From an uncultured Phycisphaerales bacterium (GTDB taxonomy: Bacteria > Planctomycetota > Phycisphaerae > UBA1845 > CAIVHJ01), in the NCBI GenBank assembly GCA_903905665.1, contig CAIVHJ010000361.1, positions 1-19,028 of the forward strand: a stretch of DNA of 19,028 nt, written 5' to 3'. The notes under the pieces were generated by a model that saw only the letters and a program-made list of their open reading frames with translations, was not told the origin of the DNA and did not search any database. This document shows, one piece after another, positions 6,544 to 16,500 of this stretch (positions are counted from its first letter, which is position 1; each line of letters opens with the position of its first letter). The translations under genes were made by a program, and so were the position numbers.

Positions 6544-7830
6544 TTATCTGAGAAAACCGGGGAAAGGAAAAATGTGATGGGGATCGAATTGTTCTTTGAC
6601 CTCGCGCAACCATTGCTGCTGGGGAAACGCACCGAACCAGTGTGGAACATTTGCCCCAACGGGCAAGCGCGTAAATTTGATGGTGCATCCCGCCCCCGCG
6701 CGAGAGCAGAGAGCATTCAGGGATTCTGTGGTCAATGGTTGGGCACTCCGCATCAAAACGACACCGTTTCCGACGTGTGCGAGTGCGGCCCAGTCCTGCG
6801 CGCGACAATAATCCACCAGAGCTTCACAGCGCTGATCGAGTACCGACACCTCAAAAACAACCGGTCCTTCGCGAGTGGGCCAGTCCACCAGTTTCTTAAA
6901 TTCCTCAAGGGAATCCGCTGTATCCAAGAGAATGATCCTGTCTCCGAGCGTCACATGGAGGTGGGTAAGTTGCCATTCCACGGCTTCGGTGGTGTCTTCA
7001 TAACCCACGCATAAAAGCAACGAATCGGGCGAAAGCGTGTGGCCGAGGTCCAAAGCGCCGAGCGGGTTGAGCAGTACGATCATAGCGGGTCGCGTGTTTC
7101 CCCGAATCAATTGGCCGATGAGATAGGTGGCTTCTTCGATGTTTTCCGCGAGAATCTCCACCAGACGGAAGTCTTCGGGGGTGGGTTTGAGTTTCAGCGT
7201 CACTTCGGTGACGATGCCGATGGCGCCGTAGCTGCCCACCAACAATTTGTGAAGATCGTAACCGGCGATGTTTTTGATTCGCTTGTGCCCGGATTTGACG
7301 ATGGTGCCGTCCGCCATGACCAGGGCGCCGCCCAGAACATAATCCGCAGTCGTTCCATACCGCATCCGTCGGGGTCCCCAGGCATTGGTGGCCACAAGTC
7401 CTCCGACGGTTGCAGTTTCGTTGAACGGGGCATCGAGTGGAAGATGCTGGCCGAAGGTGGATGTCAACTCGTCGAGTTCCGCCAGGGTCACACCGCTCTG
7501 GACGGTGATGGTCAGATCATCCTGAGAATATCCGAGATATTTATTGAGATGGCGGGTTGAGACCCCGACAATGGGGCGGGTATCATGAGGATCTCGAATA
7601 TCGAGAATCTGGTGGCCTGCGCCGTAAGGCAACAACATGACGTCGCCGTCCCGACTCAGCCGGACGAGATCGGCGACCTGCTCTTCACTGGTCGGTTGAA
7701 CGATGGCCGATGGCTGGGTAAGCGCGATTGAAGAATGCTGAAGCCGATCGGAAGGTACCAGACAGGGGCCCATCGCCTTTTCAATCTGGGAAAGGGTTTT
7801 GTGCGAGGTGCTCTTTCGCATGAACGACAT
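6544..7830 (-). CDS. FAD-binding oxidoreductase, GlcE-like (glycolate oxidase FAD subunit family)
   Basis: This is a 428-residue flavoprotein of the FAD_binding_4 (PCMH-type) family. The FAD domain covers about 38-218. It includes LLPYGAGHQ, VQSGVTLAELDELTSTFGQHLPLD, ATVGGLVATNAWGPRRMRYG and KNIAGYDLHKLLVGSYGAIG, close to the GlcE subunit of glycolate oxidase. The C-terminus keeps the family ending FDPHHIFPFPGF. GlcE works with GlcD and GlcF to oxidise glycolate to glyoxylate at the membrane, but neither partner is in the window and the protein is longer than I expect for GlcE. The substrate is therefore an inference, and another 2-hydroxy acid or an aldonolactone is possible. The ATG at 7830 has AGGG 7 bases upstream; an in-frame ATG at 7821 is an alternative. 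It probably shares a transcript with the M28 peptidase gene downstream. Confidence 0.82.
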   Translation of the reverse strand: MSFMRKSTSHKTLSQIEKAMGPCLVPSDRLQHSSIALTQPSAIVQPTSEEQVADLVRLSRDGDVMLLPYGAGHQILDIRDPHDTRPIVGVSTRHLNKYLGYSQDDLTITVQSGVTLAELDELTSTFGQHLPLDAPFNETATVGGLVATNAWGPRRMRYGTTADYVLGGALVMADGTIVKSGHKRIKNIAGYDLHKLLVGSYGAIGIVTEVTLKLKPTPEDFRLVEILAENIEEATYLIGQLIRGNTRPAMIVLLNPLGALDLGHTLSPDSLLLCVGYEDTTEAVEWQLTHLHVTLGDRIILLDTADSLEEFKKLVDWPTREGPVVFEVSVLDQRCEALVDYCRAQDWAALAHVGNGVVLMRSAQPLTTESLNALCSRAGAGCTIKFTRLPVGANVPHWFGAFPQQQWLREVKEQFDPHHIFPFPGFLR

Positions 7831-7947
7831 CAGCCGACCCTTCTTGATTGCCTCATATTCTATGGAAGCCGAAATCAGGCCTCCAGCCCAGACATCTTAC
7901 CATTGGGACGGTTAGAGATACGATACAAAAAAATAAAAACAACTCAG

Positions 7948-7977
7948 TTGACAAGCCTCTTAGGAAGTTCGTATAAA
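7948..7977 (+). promoter_or_regulatory. Sigma-70-type promoter of the FG-GAP surface-protein gene
   Basis: TTGACA (7948-7953, perfect -35) is followed after 18 bases by TATAAA (7972-7977, five of six matches to the -10). Transcription would begin near 7984, giving a leader of about 113 bases. The surrounding sequence is AT-rich. No further regulatory motif was recognised in the leader. GGAG and GAAGGA precede the ATG at 8098. Confidence 0.6.
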
Positions 7978-8097
7978 AACCTATACACTGCTCGTGTCCT
8001 CGAATTGAGTGGCGGTCATGCGTTCAAATTGCTATCATAACCTGTTCCCCGTGAAGCGGTTAAGTCGTACGTTGTTTTTATATGTGGAGAAGGATCA

Positions 8098-11000
8098 ATG
8101 AAGTCACAGTCTTCGATCATCAAAGGGATGTTGAAAACCTGCGTTAGCGGCCTGATTTTTGTGACGACGGTAGCGGTTTTGATCTGGGCTGGTTGCGTGG
8201 GGCCGAACGGCAATGAGAATCAAAACGGGAACCCGAACGCGAACGGCAATGCGGCGGCCGGATCACCGGTGATTACTGTTCTCAGCCCGAAGCTGAATCG
8301 CGACATCCCTGCGGGGGATATCGTATCGCTGACTTATACGGTGGCCAATGTGCCGACGCATGTGGAGGCATTCTATGATACGGACACCAATCCGAATAAC
8401 GGTCGAACGGTGATCCCGGGAACCCCGACGGGCGTCAACAATGTGACCGTCAACTGGGATACAACCGGGGTCGCCACGGGAACGTATTATCTCGGCATCG
8501 CAGCGGAAAATGCCAAGGGCAGCGTCACCGCTTATGCGACCACGTCGTCCGGTGACTTCGTCAAAATCACCCTGAACGGGGTTCCCGTCCCGGAGTTCAT
8601 CAAGCCTTCGGCCGATGTTGAAATCTTGATCACGACGGACAGTACCGTTGATGTCGAATTCAGTTGCAACGACCCCGAGAATCTTGTGAACTGGACATTG
8701 TTCTATACCCTAAACGATGTGGCCGGTGATTCGGACGACGTGTTCATCGCTGACGGAACGCAAAATGCACCGGAAGGAGAAACGACCTATACCATCCCGT
8801 GGCAGACGCAGAATATCACGGCGGTGGGGAATTATCGGGTGGGGGTAACGTGTCAGGACTCCGCTGGTTCAGCGATTTCTGTGCTCGACACGGAAGCGTA
8901 CATCAGCATCGTGAACGCTTATACGATTCCGCGAATTGACGTCACGGAACCGGCGGAAGACATCAATGCGGTGGTTCCGACGGATGTGACGGTGGAGTAC
9001 GAGTTGAGCGGTCCCGATCCGACGGGGTCCACGATTGTGATCTGGCTGGACACCGACAAGACATTCGAGGACTTTGTGCCGTCTGATGATCCACAGAACA
9101 ACAATCGTGAGATTAAACTGTACGAGGTTTTGATCACCGAAGAGAATCTGGGCGATCTCGGTCAATTTACTTTCAACACCGCCGATGAGGCCCTCGATGT
9201 TCTGGACGGTGATTATTACGTGGGCGCCTACGTCGAGACCGGCGGAAAAAACAACATGGATTACGCCGACGGACTCGTCAAGATCGTCAACGGCAGGACT
9301 TTCAGCATCACAAGCCCCGCCAAGGGCAAGACTGTTCTTGTCGCACCGGGGCGACCCGTGGCCATTACGTGGGACACCAATCTTCCGAGCGGGACGGGCA
9401 AGATTGATTTGTCGCTGTTCAATTCCACGTCGGCCGGCGCCAAAGGCACCGCTGTTTCGCCCGATCCGTTTGCCACAGACGGTAAAAATCTGGACCTCAC
9501 ACCCAACGGATATACCCTCGATACGACGGGACTGACGGCGGGATACTATGTGGCGGAGGGAACGCAGACACCGCTGGATGAACACGGGAACAGAGTGACG
9601 ACCGATCAGGAAACATCGCTGTCTGGTTTAATACGGATCAGCACGCTGCCCAATATGTTCTGGGTGGGAAGCATCGTCATTCCCAAGACGGGCATCAAGC
9701 CCTTCGGTCATATCGACGGAGTAGTGTTCGAGGGATTCGAGTTCGAGGATAACGCCGGAGCGAACTTCCTGGGCGTTAAGAATGTGGACGGACTTAATGG
9801 AGATGATTTTATTATCGGCGCACGTTTCGCCAAGCCGACCCTGACCAATCCGAAGGGAATCGGCGCCGGGGAAGCGTATCTGGTTTATTCCGATCCCCGG
9901 TGGAACCGGTCCAATCGTCGGTTCAATCTCAACGGTGTGGGTCTGGATTACGGTCAAGCGAATCCCCCTTCCAATAGTCTTCCGGGGTTGACATTTGTCG
10001 GAATCTTGTTCGACCGTGATACAGAAGACATCAACGGCGACGGAATCGTGCAGAACGGCATCGCGATCGGTCGAAAAGTGACCGTTACCAATATGGCAGG
10101 GGTTTCCGTGCAAGTGGAAGGAACAGGGTGCTACACCGAGAACTTTGATCCCCCCACAAAGGCTGATGGATGTCGCGTTCGGCTGGATTTTCAGTACGAT
10201 ATCGGCAATATCAATAGCAATGCTAATCCCTTCGATGCGGACATCGATTTTCGGGACGATCGTGCGGAGGAAACACTTAGGGGGGGAGGTTTCGCGGGAG
10301 TTTTGTGGTTGGATCCGGATTGTGACGGTTTGCTGGGATGTGGATCGGACAAATCCAAAGATTGCACAATTCCCGGAATAACCACTCCCAAGCATTACGA
10401 TAATCTGGGTCCATACTATGTCGAACAATTCGCCAACGGGTGGCTGGATGCGTGCCGGCCCGAGAATTACAACGTCAACGCCAACTGCAGCCCGTCGAAG
10501 GATTCGGCGGGATTCGTCAACGTCATTCCCGGATCATGCATATCAGAAGACCGCATTGGAGATGAGTTCCTGCCATCGAGCGGAACCACGCTTTCGTGCT
10601 TCAGCAATTCCAATTCAAATGAGGCGGCCTGCTATCCGAATTCTGTTGGTGATGCAACATTCGGGCTGGATGCTCTGGGTCTCGCTCCGGATCAGGACGG
10701 AGACGGGTTCGGAGAGATCGTGTTTGGATTCCCGTTTGTGGATTCCGTCAAACCCGGAAGGCGGGATTTGCGGCTCGAGCTCCCAGGATTGGGTTCACTG
10801 GTCCAGCCCAACCAGTTCTATCGCGGGGGTGTGGTCATTGTTCCCACTTCTAATGAACGGACCGTGGCGGATCGTACGATACCGGGCGTTTTCGGAAAGC
10901 GCGACATCGAGCTGGATCGCGTGGGTCAGGTTTTTGGCTTAGAAGGGGACGAGATTAATGAGGGATCGGGAATTCCCCTTCCGGCGTATCGGGCGCCCAG

Positions 11001-13413
11001 CTCACCCGTCAATGGCATGGATGCCTATCCCTACATCGCCAACTACATGCAGATCAGCGGAGTTGATGAGTGCACTTCGGATCAGTTTGCAATCTATGTC
11101 ATCAATGACACCACCATCGACAAAGGCGAGAACAACAGCAACTGGCTCCGCGCTGGTGAAATGGCGGATTTCAAGTTCATCACTGGAGTGATAACACATA
11201 CCCCAAAAACCGAAACCCAAGCCAACGTTACGACTTGTTCCGACGATCCGAAGTTCGAGACGCCCGTGGAACAGCACGTTTATGCTTCACAAGGGGGGCA
11301 TTCGTCTCTATGTTTGGGTAAGCCGACCATCCCTGCCGATAATACGGATCCAAGCTGTGCCGCCGTTCCTGGCTATATCGAAACCACTGTCGAACTCGTG
11401 TCTGTCAGTTTGTTTTACCCGGAGGGGGGAGGAGCATCCGTTGCTCCAACTGCTGCAACTATACTGGCGGCGTACAACAACCCCACCCATGCTGGAACTC
11501 TCTACTTCGATAGCTTCTTTGTACATGGACCCAATAGCGACTCCACCTATTTAGCCGATCTGGCGAGCGATCCCACAGACTATGCAGTTTTTCCGCACGA
11601 AGCCGACGCTTCTACCATTACCCCGGGAACCGGGAGTTGCCGAGAGACCGTAGTCGGGCCGATGTTCGGTTTTTATCATGCGATGCTGGCTGAATTCTTT
11701 TACAACGCAAACCTCAGCGGAGGAGCTTTTGGGCTGGAGTCGCCCTGGCACCCGCTGGCGTTCCAGGGCACGGTGGCCGAATACGTGCTGTATGGTCCTT
11801 ACTGGGACTTCTGTGCCACGGCAGATGCACCGGGGCGTCCCGCCATGGCTGCCCCATTTCCCCCCTACCCTGATGTTTATCATGGACTTGAATCCATATC
11901 GACCGGTTTCTACCCCGGAACACTCGAAGCTCCCTTTGGAGCGAGGATTCTTGGGCAAGCCGATAATGATTCGTTCGGAACCTCCATTTCAAATTCCACT
12001 CAGCCGATAGGAACCAATAAATTGGAGAGAATCTTGTACGTTTCCTCTCCGATGCGTACACCGTACAAATCGAGCAAGACACAATCGGGGGTTGTCTATC
12101 AAATGCGGATGGATCAGTTGTGGGATATCCCCGGGCAACCAGGCGGGATCAACACAGCGGAGGTTACCGCACTTGAAGGTAATGTTGGGCGTCCCAAGCC
12201 CCATCAATACATCATCGATGACGTCGGCTACCAAAGCCCATCGAATGGCCTTGAAGGCAGCATCGAGGAAGCCCTGAATTTCCCGATAGAATATTTGGGA
12301 GCGGATTCCTATGATGGGTTGGGAGCGGCAATCCTCGGAATCACCGATTTTAACGGTGATGCTCAGTATGATGTGGTGATGGGGGCCCCCGGGGCCGACG
12401 GGCAGAAGAAGAATGCGTCGGGTCAACCCAGCAACACTGGAAACCATTCCGCACCGGATTCCGGCGCCGTATACATCATTTACCGAAAGAATATTCAGGA
12501 AGGCGCTACAGTTGACCTGAGCAAGATCGCGCTACCCAAGACCGCGACGGAGCGACTGGCTGGAATGTTGATCAACGGCGACGCCGGGGACAGGATGGGC
12601 GAGGTGTTGTCGGGGAACTGCAATCTGGTGAACATGGCGGACATCACAGGCGATACCGCCACCGACGACGTGGTCATCGGAATTCCGAACGCCGTCAACG
12701 GACCTTCGAGCGCTCAAGTGAAGGCCGGCGAGGTGGTCATCGTTTATGGAAGTCCCAATACCGACGAAGAGTACCTCAACAGTCCGACCGAAGGATATCT
12801 GATTCAGGACCTCGTCGATAAAAAACGGGCGCTGCGAATTCAAGGAGTCCATGAAGGGGACTTAGCTGGATTCAACGTGGATTGCACGGGCGACTTCGAT
12901 GGGGACGGGAGGAAAGACCTCGCCATCTCCGCACCGGGCGCGAAACCTTATTATTACGATCCGACCAAGGGAAGCACCATTGACGTGCTCAATACACCCG
13001 GGATGGACATTAACCGCAACGGGATCGTGGATCCTGAGCTCGGCACGCCGGACCACGTCGGCCTGGTGTATGTGATCCTGAACGTTCAGGAGTTGGCGGA
13101 TAACGCCACGAACGGGATCGTGAGTCTGAGCCAGATGGGTAATACGATGCGCGGGATGGTGTTCGTCGGATGGAAAGGCGATGCGACGGGCAACCCGGGC
13201 GATCAACTGGGCGGCGGTGTCGAGACCAAGCGTTACACCCGTTCGAGAGGATTGGCGTTTGTGGGCGACGTGGACAAAGACGGCAAAGATGACTTGGCCA
13301 TCGGATCGATTCTTGCCGATCCAAACCAGAGATCCAACGCAGGAGAAGCGTATCTGATCTACGGATTCACGGAAGACGACGCCATTACTTACCTCACGGT
13401 GTCAGAAGAATAA
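8098..13413 (+). CDS. Giant exported FG-GAP (integrin-alpha-like) surface protein, probable lipoprotein
   Basis: This 1771-residue protein is exported and probably lipid-anchored. A hydrophobic segment (about 13-31) ends WAGC with Cys33, a slightly irregular lipobox with Trp at -3. A flexible Asn/Gly linker follows (34-55). Four tandem Ig-like modules cover about 56-515, each closing with a related strand: GTYYLG, GNYRVG, GDYYVG and AGYYVA near 128, 244, 371 and 481. Seven FG-GAP-like motifs follow. They centre near residues 565, 868, 1285, 1418, 1516, 1600 and 1725, with acidic calcium-type loops such as DQDGDG, DFNGDA, DFDGDG and DVDKDG, each leading to a strand like GAVYIIY. Seven is the blade count of an integrin-type propeller. 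Long insertions separate blades 1/2 (ten Cys between 678 and 845) and 2/3. Adhesion or ligand binding is inferred from the fold. It has its own promoter and terminator. Confidence 0.88.
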   Translation: MKSQSSIIKGMLKTCVSGLIFVTTVAVLIWAGCVGPNGNENQNGNPNANGNAAAGSPVITVLSPKLNRDIPAGDIVSLTYTVANVPTHVEAFYDTDTNPNNGRTVIPGTPTGVNNVTVNWDTTGVATGTYYLGIAAENAKGSVTAYATTSSGDFVKITLNGVPVPEFIKPSADVEILITTDSTVDVEFSCNDPENLVNWTLFYTLNDVAGDSDDVFIADGTQNAPEGETTYTIPWQTQNITAVGNYRVGVTCQDSAGSAISVLDTEAYISIVNAYTIPRIDVTEPAEDINAVVPTDVTVEYELSGPDPTGSTIVIWLDTDKTFEDFVPSDDPQNNNREIKLYEVLITEENLGDLGQFTFNTADEALDVLDGDYYVGAYVETGGKNNMDYADGLVKIVNGRTFSITSPAKGKTVLVAPGRPVAITWDTNLPSGTGKIDLSLFNSTSAGAKGTAVSPDPFATDGKNLDLTPNGYTLDTTGLTAGYYVAEGTQTPLDEHGNRVTTDQETSLSGLIRISTLPNMFWVGSIVIPKTGIKPFGHIDGVVFEGFEFEDNAGANFLGVKNVDGLNGDDFIIGARFAKPTLTNPKGIGAGEAYLVYSDPRWNRSNRRFNLNGVGLDYGQANPPSNSLPGLTFVGILFDRDTEDINGDGIVQNGIAIGRKVTVTNMAGVSVQVEGTGCYTENFDPPTKADGCRVRLDFQYDIGNINSNANPFDADIDFRDDRAEETLRGGGFAGVLWLDPDCDGLLGCGSDKSKDCTIPGITTPKHYDNLGPYYVEQFANGWLDACRPENYNVNANCSPSKDSAGFVNVIPGSCISEDRIGDEFLPSSGTTLSCFSNSNSNEAACYPNSVGDATFGLDALGLAPDQDGDGFGEIVFGFPFVDSVKPGRRDLRLELPGLGSLVQPNQFYRGGVVIVPTSNERTVADRTIPGVFGKRDIELDRVGQVFGLEGDEINEGSGIPLPAYRAPSSPVNGMDAYPYIANYMQISGVDECTSDQFAIYVINDTTIDKGENNSNWLRAGEMADFKFITGVITHTPKTETQANVTTCSDDPKFETPVEQHVYASQGGHSSLCLGKPTIPADNTDPSCAAVPGYIETTVELVSVSLFYPEGGGASVAPTAATILAAYNNPTHAGTLYFDSFFVHGPNSDSTYLADLASDPTDYAVFPHEADASTITPGTGSCRETVVGPMFGFYHAMLAEFFYNANLSGGAFGLESPWHPLAFQGTVAEYVLYGPYWDFCATADAPGRPAMAAPFPPYPDVYHGLESISTGFYPGTLEAPFGARILGQADNDSFGTSISNSTQPIGTNKLERILYVSSPMRTPYKSSKTQSGVVYQMRMDQLWDIPGQPGGINTAEVTALEGNVGRPKPHQYIIDDVGYQSPSNGLEGSIEEALNFPIEYLGADSYDGLGAAILGITDFNGDAQYDVVMGAPGADGQKKNASGQPSNTGNHSAPDSGAVYIIYRKNIQEGATVDLSKIALPKTATERLAGMLINGDAGDRMGEVLSGNCNLVNMADITGDTATDDVVIGIPNAVNGPSSAQVKAGEVVIVYGSPNTDEEYLNSPTEGYLIQDLVDKKRALRIQGVHEGDLAGFNVDCTGDFDGDGRKDLAISAPGAKPYYYDPTKGSTIDVLNTPGMDINRNGIVDPELGTPDHVGLVYVILNVQELADNATNGIVSLSQMGNTMRGMVFVGWKGDATGNPGDQLGGGVETKRYTRSRGLAFVGDVDKDGKDDLAIGSILADPNQRSNAGEAYLIYGFTEDDAITYLTVSEE

Positions 13414-13432
13414 CGAGGGTTCAATTTCAGCT

Positions 13433-13477
13433 GAGCCGCGATCCCGAACCGTCGGGGCCGCGGCTCGTTCTTTTTTT
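13433..13477 (+). terminator. Rho-independent terminator after the FG-GAP gene
   Basis: The outer stem GAGCCGCG (13433-13440) pairs with CGCGGCTC (13459-13466). An inner stem CCCGA (13443-13447) pairs with TCGGG (13452-13456) around an ACCG loop. It is followed by GTTC and seven T residues (13471-13477). The hairpin starts 20 bases after the stop codon. This is a very strong intrinsic terminator that separates the surface-protein gene from secA. Confidence 0.92.
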
Positions 13478-13490
13478 GCACGTCGCACCG

Positions 13491-13496
13491 TATAAT
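13491..13496 (+). promoter_or_regulatory. -10 element of the probable secA promoter
   Basis: A perfect TATAAT lies 40 bases upstream of the secA start. At the usual 17-base spacing the -35 would be TTCTTT (13468-13473), a poor match that falls inside the terminator's T tract. Transcription would start near 13503, with a leader of about 34 bases. The weak -35 suggests modest or activator-assisted expression, but this is inference. Confidence 0.5.
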
Positions 13497-13536
13497 AACC
13501 TTTTTGAAATACGACACTCCTTGATGGGGAAACGTC

Positions 13537-16500
13537 TTGACCGGAACGGATATACTCAATCGAGCGCTGAAGGCTGTTTTCGGGTCGCGGAACGTCCGAT
13601 TGCTTCGGCGTTATCAAAAAGTGATGGGTGCGGTCGAAGCGACCGAATCGCGCTACCGACAGATGACCGACGAGCAGCTCCGGGACGTCACGCCGCAACT
13701 CAGTTTGCGACTGCAAAACGGCGAACCGGTCGAAGCGATTCTGCCGGAGGCCTTCTCGGCGGTGCGCGAAGCGTCCCGCCGCGCACAGAACCATCGCCAT
13801 TTTCCCTGCCAGATCATCGGCGGAGCGGTGCTTTTTGAGAATCGAATCGCCGAGATGAAGACCGGCGAGGGAAAGACGATCGTATGCCACCTTCCGGCGT
13901 ATTTGAAGATTCTGCAGGGGAAAAAAGTTCACATTGTCACGGTCAACGATTATCTGGTGAAACGCGACGCCGAGTTCGGCCAACCCATTTTTGAAAAACT
14001 CGGGCTGACGGTCGGCTATATTCAGTCCCAGATCGATTCCGGCGGGTCGGAGGGAATCCGCAAGCAGGCTTATTCCTGCAACATTACCTACGGAACCAAC
14101 AATGAATTCGGATTTGATTACCTGCGCGACAACATGAAATGGCGGGTGGAGGATCAGGTTCAGGGGCGACTCGATTACGCCATCGTGGACGAAGTGGACT
14201 CGATCCTGATCGACGAAGCCAGAACCCCGCTGATTATTTCCGGTCCGGCGCACGATGACGTCAGCCGCTACAAATGGGCGGATCAGTTGGCCCAATACCT
14301 AACGCGGCTGCAATCCGAAGCCAACCGGGAATCCAGCCAGCGCATCGCCCAGTGGGGAGACAAAATCCCGGAGGTCTATGCCCAGAATCCCAAGTTCGAG
14401 GATGCCTATCGACGATTTCGGGTGGACCCGAGCATGTTGAGCGAGGAGGAGGCGGAGGCGATCGGTCATCGGCAATACTACATCGTTCAGCTCGATCGCA
14501 AGCAGGTACAGATCACGCACGACGGCGTCGAAGCCGCGCAGCAAGAAGCCAAAATCGGCAGCTTCTACGTCGGAGTCAATATGGACCGACCGCACCTGAT
14601 CGAGAACGCGTTGCGGGCGCGGGTCGTTTATGAATGTGACAAGGAGTACGTCGTTCAGAACGGCGAGGTGATCATCGTCGATGAATTCACGGGCCGGTTG
14701 ATGTACGGTCGGCAGTGGTCCGACGGGTTGCATCAGGCGATCGAAGCCAAAGAGGGCGTACGGGTCAAGGAGGAAACGCAAACTCTTGCCACCATCACCA
14801 TCCAGAATTATTTCAAACTCTACAAGGAACTGGCGGGAATGACGGGAACCGCGCTGACCGAAAGCGAGGAATTCCTGAAAATCTATAATCTCGAAGTCGT
14901 GGAAATTCCGACGAACCGCCCCGTCAACCGAGACGACCATAACGACAAAATTTACGGATCGATCAGCGCCAAATACGACGCCATCGTCGATGAAATCAAC
15001 GAATATCACCGCAAAGGACGGCCCAACGATCCGTTCATTCTGGAGGGGATTCTCAAGGCGCTTTCGACCATCCCGGAACTTCCCTCCGGCGCTCTGGACA
15101 AAATTCGCAACGCTCTGGAGCAATCCCGGAAAACCGATGAAGTCACCCGTGAACTAGTGGAGATCATGACCGACGCCTACGACACGGCGATGGGCGATAT
15201 GGTTCGTGGACGGCCGTTGCTGGTGGGTACGACGAGCGTTGAAAATTCGGAGAAACTCTCGAACCAGTTGACCCGGCGGTATGGGATCGAACACGAAGTC
15301 CTCAACGCTAAGTTCCACGAACGCGAAGCGGAAATCGTTGCCAAAGCCGGTCAAACGCACCCGTCGCCGCAGGCAGACAAAAAATCCCGCGGCAACGTTA
15401 CGATCGCCACGAACATGGCGGGTCGCGGAACCGACATCAAACTCTCGCTCGACGTGGTTAATCCCAAATGCAAAGTACCCGATGACTCCTCGGCGAGCAC
15501 CATGTTTCCGACGGGAACGACCAAATGCTGCATCCTTTGCGCGGAATACGACCCGACGAGTCGATGCGCCCATTGCTACAAACCCGCACTGGACCGTCGG
15601 TTTCCCGAAATCGGCCGGAAGGTTTGTTCCATGAGTCCACCGTGCGGGTTGCACATCGTCGGGACCGAACGACACGAAGCCCGTCGGATCGACAATCAAC
15701 TTCGCGGGCGGTCCGGTCGTCAGGGCGATCCGGGTTCGAGTCGTTTTTTCCTGTCGCTGGAGGACGACCTGCTCAAGTTGTTCATGCCCGACTGGATGCT
15801 CAAGATGATGGAACGACTCGGGGTGCGAGAGGGAACTTCTCTGGAGGCGAAAAGCCTCACTCGCGGTATTGAACGGGCGCAGAAAAAAGTCGAGGAACGA
15901 AATTTTTCCATCCGGAAAAGCCTGCTCGAATGGGACGAACCGCTCAACTATCAGCGATTGGCCTTCTACAAGGAACGTCAGCAACTCCTGATGGGCAAAG
16001 GCATTCAGGATTTGTTGTGGCGGATGATTGAAGCGTCGGTGCGGGACGCCGTGGCAAGATTTCTGGACGAAACCTATCCCGCCCGGTGCATTTCGGAGTG
16101 GTGCCGTAGCACGCTGGAGTTGAACATTCCGGCAGAGAAATTACGAACGGATCACATTTCCGAACTGGTGGAGATCATCCGCCGAAACTCGATCAGCGAA
16201 GCTCGCGATGCCATTCAAACGAGTCTCGGTGAATACATTGACCCGGATTCCCCCCCGGAACAATGGGACGTGGGGGGGTTGCTGCGATGGGCGCAACGCG
16301 CCTTCGGGGCGAGCCTGACCCAGAACCAGCTTCGCAAAATGGATCCCGCTCAGATCGAGGACTGGCTCAATGACGCCGCCGAGAAACATTATGAGCAGGT
16401 TGATCTCAAGCCGGTAGAATCCTATTTGGATGAGAACCTCAGCCGCACGGCACTGGTGGACTGGGCACGGGTTAAATTCGGAATCGCTCTGACGACCGGC

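Noticed and set aside
13402..14295. A 297-codon minus-strand frame opposite the start of secA
   Set aside because: It is antisense to conserved SecA motifs and reflects codon bias of the real gene.
14299..15984. Long minus-strand frames (274 and 276 codons) inside secA
   Set aside because: They mirror the secA reading frame and contain no recognisable domain.
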